NCBI GenBank assembly: GCA_017881905.1
Contig: JADGQI010000099.1
Coordinates: forward strand, 1 to 45,274
Origin: Chloroflexota bacterium
Lineage (GTDB): Bacteria; Chloroflexota; Limnocylindria; Limnocylindrales; CSP1-4
DNA: 45,274 nucleotides
Direction: 5' to 3'
Positions 40,374 to 45,274 of the stretch are shown one piece after another (the stretch's first letter is position 1; each line of letters begins with the position of its first letter). The position numbers and the translations under genes were made by a program. The notes below the pieces were generated by a model. It worked only from the letters and a program-made list of their open reading frames with translations. It was not told the DNA's origin and did no database searches.

Positions 40374-40985
40374 TCAGGCAGTCGCGCTGGTCGTGCTGGC
40401 CGCGCTGGCCGCGCTGGCCGGCTCGAGCGGATCACCCGATAGGATCCACTTGCGGATGAAGTTGTGGTTCTGGCCGAACTCCGTGCCCGCGGCCCACTGG
40501 TCGAGGCCGTAGTACTTGCCCGCGCCGAGGCCGGCGATCGCCAGCAGCACGACCATGTAGGTCAGGTGCTCTTCGACGATGCCGTTGGTGAACGCCCAAC
40601 CGGCGACGAAGAACAGGGCCATCATCAGGGCGCCCATGATCGCGCCGAACCGGGTCAGGAGGCCGAGGATCAGTGAGATGCCGATCCCGAGCTCCCCGTA
40701 CACGACCATGGGATTGATGATCGCCAGGGCCGTGCTGTTCTTCGACAGGCTGACCCACAGGTCGTGGGTCGGGTTGTAGATGACGACCGCCGCGTCCGCG
40801 GCCGGCGCTGCCACGAACGGCCAGCCGAGGCTGCCACCGGTCGCATGACCCAGGTACCCAGCGGCCGAAAAGCCGGCGGGCCCGCTGCCCAGGAGCTTAT
40901 CCAGGCCGGCCCATAGGAAGATGATGCCGACGACGATCCGCAGGAGCGCGACGCCCCTTCGGTGCCATGGTGCTGTGATCTGCAT
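40374..40985 (-). CDS. DoxX-family membrane protein
   Basis: A 203-aa protein with four main membrane helices. ALLRIVVGIIFLWAGLDKLL is the typical DoxX start, VVYGELGIGISLILGLLTRFG the central motif, and MVVLLAIAGLGAGKYYGLDQ the last helix with G-K-Y-Y-G-L-D-x-W. The resemblance is to the DoxD/DoxX part of thiosulfate:quinone oxidoreductase and related proteins. The role in bacteria without that pathway is uncertain. The C-terminus is a low-complexity Ser/Ala/Thr tail (SAASAASTTSATA). GGGAGGG and CAGGAA precede the ATG, so the gene is SD-led. Confidence 0.82.
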   Translation of the reverse strand: MQITAPWHRRGVALLRIVVGIIFLWAGLDKLLGSGPAGFSAAGYLGHATGGSLGWPFVAAPAADAAVVIYNPTHDLWVSLSKNSTALAIINPMVVYGELGIGISLILGLLTRFGAIMGALMMALFFVAGWAFTNGIVEEHLTYMVVLLAIAGLGAGKYYGLDQWAAGTEFGQNHNFIRKWILSGDPLEPASAASAASTTSATA

Positions 40986-41051
40986 TTCCTGACCCTCCCT
41001 GGGCGCCTGTTCGAGCCGCCCTGTTCATCCTGGCGTCTCCGGCGCTCCGAA

Positions 41052-41091
41052 CCGTCATCACCATACCGATGGTTGACGACCGTGATGACGG
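41052..41091. promoter_or_regulatory. Long-spacer inverted repeat in the doxX promoter region
   Basis: CCGTCATCAC (41052-41061) and GTGATGACGG (41082-41091) are perfect 10-bp arms 20 bp apart. On the minus strand the spacer side of the left arm overlaps TATGGT (41060-41065), a possible -10 box for doxX. A dimeric regulator could bind here. The surrounding 337-bp gap 40986-41322 shows no gene. Confidence 0.5.
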
Positions 41092-41322
41092 GCCATGAGG
41101 CCCGCCTTGGGGGTGCCATTGGTCGGCACCTTGACCCTCGCGAAGGTCACCTCGAGCACGGCCGTGTCGCACGGGCGACAGCCGGGGTAGGCCTCGTGCG
41201 ACTCGCATCGGTGGCTGGGGTTGACCGGTCACGGGTCGGCCAGGCGGTCGTCCGGACGGGCCGCCGGGTGGAGCATTCAGTCAACGGATGCGGCAGCACC
41301 CACGAACGATCAAGGGGATGAC

Positions 41323-41535
41323 ATGAACACCTACTTCAGCCAGGAGTTCACTCGTCACCATCAGGCCGATCTGATGCGCGAGGCGGACCGGCAGCGGCTC
41401 GCCAAGCAGGCCCACGAGGCTCGGATCCACTCGACGCCGGATCCGAAGTGGGGTGGCAGCAATCGCCTCCTGGTGGCTCTCGGAAGCGCGGCGGCGGCGA
41501 TCATCGCCACCGCATCCGCGGTCCTCGCCGGCTGA
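41323..41535 (+). CDS. Small protein with C-terminal membrane segment
   Basis: A 70-aa protein starting MNTYFSQEFTRHHQADLMRE at the ATG at 41323 (the ORF track starts upstream). An AAGGGGATGAC site precedes it. The first 45 residues are hydrophilic, amphipathic and helical (ADRQRLAKQAHEARIH). The last 22 are a membrane helix (LLVALGSAAAAIIATASAVLAG). Similar small proteins are common in high-GC bacteria next to unrelated genes, and I know no function. It is followed by a strong terminator. Confidence 0.72.
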   Translation: MNTYFSQEFTRHHQADLMREADRQRLAKQAHEARIHSTPDPKWGGSNRLLVALGSAAAAIIATASAVLAG

Positions 41536-41560
41536 CGCCGACGATCGACTCCGACCGAAC

Positions 41561-41588
41561 GAAGCGGCGAGCTGGGGCTCGCCGCTTC
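41561..41588. terminator. Bidirectional terminator hairpin
   Basis: GAAGCGGCGAGC-TGGG-GCTCGCCGCTTC has a perfect 12-bp stem and 4-nt loop, with TTCT following on the plus strand. It lies between the small membrane-tailed gene and the convergent deacetylase gene, whose stop is 2 bp away, so it can serve both. Confidence 0.8.
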
Positions 41589-41590
41589 TT

Positions 41591-43360
41591 CTACGCCCGG
41601 TAGGCCACGACCAGCGCGGGATCGTCGCCCGACGGCCCAGGGATCCGCTCGAACCCGACCCGTGTCAGCAGGCGATCCGCGATCTCGCGGCGGCTCGCGA
41701 TCGGCAGCGGTTCGATCACATCGCGCTCCCCCAGTCCGATCCTCGCGACGAGGCGGACGCTCCGTTCGCGGGCATCCCCGACCGACGCCGCGAGAAGCGC
41801 CCCGGCGAGACCTCGGCGCCGCCAGCCCGGAGCGACGCCGAGTGCGATCAGCTCGTCCTCCGGCGCGGTCGACCGGGCCGGGGCTGTCCCAGGGCCGGGC
41901 TGGGCGGAAGCCGTGAGGGCGACCCCGACGAGATGCTCCCCGTCGACCGCGCCGACGAGATGCGCGCCGGCGCGGACCGCGCGGACGAGGATGCCCAGCG
42001 CGGCGCGGGGATCGCACGGGGCGATCGTCCGCGCGGCCAGCCGAAGGCCGTCGAGCGACGCCGCATCCAGGCGCCGGATGACCGGCGTGCCGCTCGGTCC
42101 CAGCGGAGGATCCCAGCGATCGGCGGCCGTGACACCGTCTCGTCCGGTCCCGACGGTCATCGCGTCGGACCAGCCGCGATCCTCGGCAACGGTCGACAGC
42201 CTCGGGACGATGAGCTCGCGCACCAGCTCGAGGGTGGCGAGGGACTGGCTTTCCGCGGTCTCCTGACTCGGACCCCGTCCGAAGCCAGCGTTCGTCGGGT
42301 CGTCGAATCGATCCGGCAGCGGTCCCGGGTCCCAACGGGCGGCCTCGCCCGCCCATCGTTCGCGCCAGGCCTCGGGGACGGCATCGGGCACCGCGCGGTG
42401 GGCTCCGGCCAGCCACGTGAGCGCCCACGCCCGCGGCACGACCCGATAGACCTCGTATCCACCGCCGCCCGTGGCCAGCCAGCGCCCGCCCGCGAACCGG
42501 TGGGCTACGGCGTCCACCAGGCGCGCCGCCTCGCCCATCCCCGTCGTGGTGACCCTGAGGTGCGCCAGGGGGTCCCAAGCGTGACTGTCCGCGCCGTGCT
42601 GGCTGACGATGAGGTCGGGCCCGAAGGTCGCGGCCAGGGTCGGGACGAGCGCCCGGATCGCCGCCAGCCAGACACCGTCCCCGCTGAGCGGCTCGAAGGG
42701 CACGTTGACAACGGTCCCCGCCGCGACCCCTTCCCCGGCCTCGTCGGCGGACCCGGTCCCCGGGAAGAGATAGCGCCCCGATTCATGGAACGAGACGGTC
42801 ATGACGCCCGGGTCGTCGCGGTGGATCGCCTCGACCCCGTCGCCGTGATGGACGTCGAGGTCGACATACAGGACGCGGAGGCCGGCCCGACGGGCCGACG
42901 AGATCGCCAGGGCCGGGTCGTCGTAGACGCAGAACCCGGACGCGCGCTCCGGCATGGCGTGATGGAGACCGCCGCCCGGGTGGTAGGCGTGCTCGACGTC
43001 GCCCCGGAGGATCGCCGCCATGGCCGCGAGCGAACCGCCGGCGACCGCAGCGGCCGCCGCGTGCATGCCACGGAACGGCGGGACATCGCCCAGCGGCGCG
43101 ATCCCGAACGCCGGCGGAATGCCCGGGTCCGCGCTGAACCGGCGGACCGCTGCCAGGTACGCCTCGGTGTGCACGGCGAGCAGCTCGTCGTCGGTCGCCG
43201 GCTGGGGGGCGAGTCCCGGTACGGCTCCGACGGCCCGGAGCAGGTCGATGCCGGGACCGAAGCGACGCGGGGTCAGCGGGTGATGAGCCCCGAAGTCGTA
43301 GGTCGCCGACCGCGGCCCGAAGACGAGCAGCGGGCCGTCGGAGGCGGCAGGACCGACCAT
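41591..43360 (-). CDS. AcuC-type deacetylase fused to a GNAT acetyltransferase
   Basis: A 589-aa two-domain protein. Residues 10-380 are a class I histone-deacetylase-like (AcuC) domain with intact catalysis: HHAMPERASGFCVYDD (tandem His), YVDLDVHHGDGVEAIHRDDP (zinc Asp and His), IVSQHGADSHAWDPLAHL (zinc Asp) and ATGGGGYEVYRVVPRAW (Tyr). The usual Y-N-D reads Y-D-D. Residues about 425-589 resemble a GNAT domain, with GEHLVGVALTASAQ and the acetyl-CoA loop LIALGVAPGWRRRGLAGALL, ending TRVGFERI. In Bacillus, AcuA (acetyltransferase) and AcuC (deacetylase) are separate and act on acetyl-CoA synthetase. Here both appear in one chain. The ATG at 43360 has TATCGT 7 nt upstream. Substrate is not shown. 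Confidence 0.85.
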   Translation of the reverse strand: MVGPAASDGPLLVFGPRSATYDFGAHHPLTPRRFGPGIDLLRAVGAVPGLAPQPATDDELLAVHTEAYLAAVRRFSADPGIPPAFGIAPLGDVPPFRGMHAAAAAVAGGSLAAMAAILRGDVEHAYHPGGGLHHAMPERASGFCVYDDPALAISSARRAGLRVLYVDLDVHHGDGVEAIHRDDPGVMTVSFHESGRYLFPGTGSADEAGEGVAAGTVVNVPFEPLSGDGVWLAAIRALVPTLAATFGPDLIVSQHGADSHAWDPLAHLRVTTTGMGEAARLVDAVAHRFAGGRWLATGGGGYEVYRVVPRAWALTWLAGAHRAVPDAVPEAWRERWAGEAARWDPGPLPDRFDDPTNAGFGRGPSQETAESQSLATLELVRELIVPRLSTVAEDRGWSDAMTVGTGRDGVTAADRWDPPLGPSGTPVIRRLDAASLDGLRLAARTIAPCDPRAALGILVRAVRAGAHLVGAVDGEHLVGVALTASAQPGPGTAPARSTAPEDELIALGVAPGWRRRGLAGALLAASVGDARERSVRLVARIGLGERDVIEPLPIASRREIADRLLTRVGFERIPGPSGDDPALVVAYRA

Positions 43361-43379
43361 GCGTGGCACGATACCCGGC
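43361..43379. promoter_or_regulatory. 19-bp divergent promoter between the deacetylase and DUF3052 genes
   Basis: The two start codons (minus-strand ATG at 43360, plus-strand ATG at 43380) are only 19 bp apart. On the minus strand TATCGT (43368-43373) is 7 nt before its ATG. On the plus strand the same bases give CGATAC, 5 nt before the other ATG. Both genes are therefore probably leaderless and their -10 boxes overlap, so the two polymerases cannot sit there at once. Confidence 0.5.
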
Positions 43380-43793
43380 ATGGAACGCGTCTACACCACT
43401 CCGCGGATCGACAAGCTCGGGGTGCGGCCGGGGGCTCGGGTGGCGATCGTCGGGGTCCCCGACGCCGACCTTCGCGACGAGCTCCGGGCGCGGACCCACG
43501 ACCTGACCGAGGGCGCCCCGCTCGCGGACACCGACATCGTGATCTTCGGGGCCGATTCGCAGCCTGCGCTCGGCCGGCTCGGCGAGCTCAGGACCAGGAT
43601 CGTCCCGAACGGCGCGATCTGGGTCGTCTCGCCGAAGGGCAAGGCGGCCACGCTCCGCGACGTCGAGGTGATGGCGGCGGCGCGGGCGGTCGGCCTGGTG
43701 GACAACAAGGTCGCCAGCTTCTCGCCGACCCACACGGCCATGCGCCTGGTCATCCCGGTCGCCCTGCGACCCTCCGTCCATCCCGCCGGCTGA
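43380..43793 (+). CDS. DUF3052-like protein
   Basis: A 137-aa protein starting MERVYTTPRIDKLGVRPGAR at the ATG at 43380 (the ORF track starts 7 codons earlier inside the divergent promoter). It has VAIVGVPDADLRDELRA, TDIVIFGADSQPAL, then IVPNGAIWVVSPKGKAATLRD and VDNKVASFSPTHTAMRLVIP. This is the layout of DUF3052, a small Rossmann-like family common in Actinobacteria and relatives with no known activity. The P-x-G-x-x-W-V-x-x-P-K-G stretch is its best mark. It is divergent from the deacetylase-acetyltransferase gene. Confidence 0.78.
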   Translation: MERVYTTPRIDKLGVRPGARVAIVGVPDADLRDELRARTHDLTEGAPLADTDIVIFGADSQPALGRLGELRTRIVPNGAIWVVSPKGKAATLRDVEVMAAARAVGLVDNKVASFSPTHTAMRLVIPVALRPSVHPAG

Positions 43794-43798
43794 GGCTG

Positions 43799-43804
43799 TA
43801 CCAT
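43799..43804 (+). promoter_or_regulatory. -10 box (TACCAT) for tatA
   Basis: TACCAT lies 6 nt before the tatA ATG, and no ribosome site is present. tatA may still be co-read from the DUF3052 gene, whose stop is 17 bp upstream. Confidence 0.45.
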
Positions 43805-43810
43805 CGGGCC

Positions 43811-44002
43811 ATGCCCGACCTGCTCGTGCTCCTCGTCATCCTCCTGATCGTCGTCGTGATCTGGCGCGGCCCGAAGACCATCCCGCTCATCGGGAACATG
43901 CTCGGCCGAGGCGTCAAGGAGGCCCGGAAGGAAGTGTCCGAGATCCAGAAGGATCACGACACGACGAGCGGCGGCCAGACCCCACCGGCTCCCCCGGCCT
44001 GA
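43811..44002 (+). CDS. tatA: Twin-arginine translocase subunit TatA/TatE-like
   Basis: A 63-aa protein, hidden within a large false ORF in the track. MPDLLVLLVILLIVVVIWRG is the membrane helix, followed by the amphipathic part GPKTIPLIGNMLGRGVKEAR, matching the TatA pattern F-G-P-x-x-L-P-x-L-G-x-x-L-G. The hinge F-G is replaced by R-G. The C-terminus is a short Pro/Ala tail. TatA oligomers form the pore of the Tat export system. No TatC lies nearby. The next gene encodes a protein with a Tat signal, which makes the pairing suggestive. Confidence 0.8.
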   Translation: MPDLLVLLVILLIVVVIWRGPKTIPLIGNMLGRGVKEARKEVSEIQKDHDTTSGGQTPPAPPA

Positions 44003-44008
44003 CCCTTT

Positions 44009-44034
44009 CGTTCGGTGCCTGTCGGCACCGAACG
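44009..44034 (+). terminator. Hairpin terminator after tatA
   Basis: CGTTCGGTGCC-TGTC-GGCACCGAACG has a perfect 11-bp stem, starting 6 bp behind the tatA stop. The T-run after it is weak (GTCCTCCT). Confidence 0.6.
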
Positions 44035-44137
44035 GTCCTCCTCGGACGAAGGCGCCCCGGGTGCGCCGTCTATCCTTCGCGCGTCCCAGGCGAGGATCGT
44101 CGACGCGGTCCCCCGGCGGACCAGGAGGATCGACCCC

Positions 44138-44890
44138 ATGGCCATCGACTCGACCGACCGCGTCACCTCCCGCCGGGCGATCCTGACGGCGGCGCTCGGG
44201 GGCGCGGCCGCGATCGGCGTCCAGGCGCTGGCGACCGCCCCGGGTGTCCGCGCCGTCGACGTCCCGGCGCTGCTCAACGTGTCGAACGCCGCAACGGCCC
44301 GGACGACGATCAGCGCCGGGCTCGCCACCGACGCGACCCTGGCCGTCGCCAACACCGACGCCGGGTACGGCGCCAGGATCACCGCCGATCCGACCAACGG
44401 GGCCGGGACCGGCGCGTGGGTCGCGGTCGGAGATGCGACCAACGCCTGGGACCTGACCACATCCCAGCTGACGACCGCGGAGACCGGCGTGTACGGCTAT
44501 TCGGACACGTCGGCGCTCAACGCCGCGGGCGTGTGGGGTGATTCGATCCAGGGCACCGGCGTGGTCGGGACCGGCGACTACGGCGTCCTGGGCGCCTCGG
44601 CCGGTGCCGCCGGCGTCTACGCTCAGGGCATCGCGCCGGCCAGGGCCCTGGTGGTCGACGGGTCCGTTCACTTCACGATGAGCGGCAGGATCTCGGTCTA
44701 CAAGACCAAGACGTCGGCCTCGAAGGCGGTCACCGGCGTGACCTCCGCCAGCCTGGTCTTCGCGGTCCTCGCGACGGCGCGAACGGGCGTCTACGTCCGG
44801 GCGGCCGTCGCGTCCGCCGGGAAGGTGACCGTCTACCTCAACAAGGCCCCCGGGCTGTCGACCAACGTCAACTTCGTCGTGCTCGACTGA
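44138..44890 (+). CDS. Tat-exported protein with G-V-x-G repeats
   Basis: A 250-aa secreted protein. The Tat signal is SRRAILTAALGGAAAIGVQA followed by an Ala-x-Ala-like cleavage region near VRAVD. The mature part contains repeated motifs GVYGYSD, GVWGDS, GVVGTGDYGVLGAS and GVYAQG, as found in beta-helix or tail-fibre-like proteins. The C-terminal 75 residues look like a beta-rich domain (FTMSGRISVYKTKTSAS, VYLNKAPGLSTNVNFVVLD). The ATG at 44138 has AGGAGG 9 nt upstream, and TATCCT (44071-44076) is a likely -10 box about 60 nt before it. It lies directly after tatA. The function is unknown, probably at the cell surface. Confidence 0.78.
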   Translation: MAIDSTDRVTSRRAILTAALGGAAAIGVQALATAPGVRAVDVPALLNVSNAATARTTISAGLATDATLAVANTDAGYGARITADPTNGAGTGAWVAVGDATNAWDLTTSQLTTAETGVYGYSDTSALNAAGVWGDSIQGTGVVGTGDYGVLGASAGAAGVYAQGIAPARALVVDGSVHFTMSGRISVYKTKTSASKAVTGVTSASLVFAVLATARTGVYVRAAVASAGKVTVYLNKAPGLSTNVNFVVLD

Positions 44891-44901
44891 GGCGGGCGAC
44901 G

Positions 44902-45102
44902 ATGAACCCGAAGACCCGTATCCGGGTCCATCCGCCGGCCGCCACGGCCATCCCAGGTCATGTCCGCACGCTCCGCCTGGCGCGCGTCCAGTCGATCCTG
45001 GTGGCCCGGTCGCTCGTCCGGCCGAGCCACCTCGAGCGCACCCATCGCCTCCAACGCGTCGAACGGGTGCTGGACGACCGCCCCGGTCCGAGCGACCGCT
45101 GA
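44902..45102 (+). CDS. Small basic hypothetical protein (weak call)
   Basis: A 66-aa open frame beginning MNPKTRIRVHPPAATAIPGH, 11 bp after the Tat protein gene. Third-position GC is high, as in real genes here. The sequence is Arg-rich, with no membrane helix and no motif I know. Ribosome site is poor (GAGG about 12 nt upstream). It may be a GC-rich chance frame. Confidence 0.35.
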   Translation: MNPKTRIRVHPPAATAIPGHVRTLRLARVQSILVARSLVRPSHLERTHRLQRVERVLDDRPGPSDR

Positions 45103-45127
45103 CGGTCGCCGTCGCGGTGGCGTGCGC

Positions 45128-45133
45128 TATGCT
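45128..45133 (+). promoter_or_regulatory. -10 box (TATGCT) for the last gene
   Basis: TATGCT lies 9 nt before the ATG at 45143, without a ribosome site, fitting the leaderless pattern of the window. Confidence 0.4.
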
Positions 45134-45142
45134 CGCCGCCCG

Positions 45143-45274
45143 ATGACGACCCTCGATGAGCTCCTCTTCCGACCGGGCCCCGGTCCGCATCGGACCACCC
45201 TGACGATCGACGGGCAGGCGGTCGAGACCCTGGCGGACCTGCCACCCGAGCGCGGTGGCCTGCTGTTCGTCGGA
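45143..45274 (+). CDS. N-terminal fragment of an unidentified protein, possibly a uracil-DNA glycosylase-like enzyme
   Basis: The first 44 codons of a gene running off the window: MTTLDELLFRPGPGPHRTTL to the end, GLLFVG. A strand with L-L-F-V-G after a short helix is how mismatch-type uracil-DNA glycosylases begin (normally followed by N-P). The motif is cut off by the window edge, so this is only a hint. Start is supported by the TATGCT box. Confidence 0.45.
   Translation, partial: MTTLDELLFRPGPGPHRTTLTIDGQAVETLADLPPERGGLLFVG

Overview
The window is a stretch of very GC-rich bacterial chromosome of about 45 kb. Genes are tightly packed, with many 4-bp ATGA/GTGA overlaps and frequent GTG starts. 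There is no insertion sequence, phage gene, CRISPR array, tRNA or rRNA that I can see. The gene content (CUT1 sugar ABC operon with a Ser/Ala/Pro-rich lipoprotein, cyanophycin genes, AcuC, Lhr, a DRTGG protein, a small TatA) and the many starts that look leaderless suggest a Chloroflexota bacterium, perhaps of the Limnocylindria/Ellin6529 kind. A high-GC actinobacterium is the main alternative. This placement is inference from gene style only.

Region 1 (1-10.6 kb) is a sugar utilisation locus. After the tail of panC, a minus-strand operon encodes a solute-binding lipoprotein, two permeases, a SIS-domain sugar-phosphate protein, a glycoside hydrolase and a BadF/NAGK-type kinase. A GntR/HutC regulator lies upstream. 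Divergent from it are a GH4 glycosidase and a ROK kinase. A palindromic operator candidate sits between the two arms. No ABC ATPase is present. The combination points to import of an (amino)sugar or glycoside, its cleavage, phosphorylation and isomerisation or deamination.

Region 2 (10.6-19.6 kb) is mostly housekeeping: a DRTGG/P-loop protein, an unknown 200-aa protein, a Glu/Leu-type dehydrogenase, DegV, an MFS carrier, a gamma-glutamyltransferase-like hydrolase, a small CxxxxC/CxxxC protein and AzlCD.

Region 3 (19.6-29.6 kb) is centred on cyanophycin. After a repeat-filled intergenic region come RidA and an M20 peptidase. Then comes a CphA-like protein that has the CphA N-domain and Mur ligase domain but no ATP-grasp domain. 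A CASTOR/POLLUX-type channel protein, a possible 30-aa membrane peptide, full-length cyanophycin synthetase with a histone-like basic tail, and cyanophycinase follow.

Region 4 (29.6-45.3 kb) holds a small membrane protein, a GT-C (DUF2029-like) transferase, a second MFS carrier, a repeat-rich intergenic region, a class II amidotransferase, a small unknown protein, Nei-type glycosylase plus the giant Lhr helicase, DoxX, and a small membrane-tailed protein. It continues with an AcuC-type deacetylase fused to a GNAT acetyltransferase, a DUF3052 protein, TatA next to a Tat-signal repeat protein, and two small or partial genes.

The most interesting points are the deacetylase-acetyltransferase fusion, the ATP-grasp-less CphA paralog beside complete CphA/CphB, the pattern of TANNNT boxes 5-9 nt before start codons (leaderless transcription), and two unexplained intergenic repeat families.
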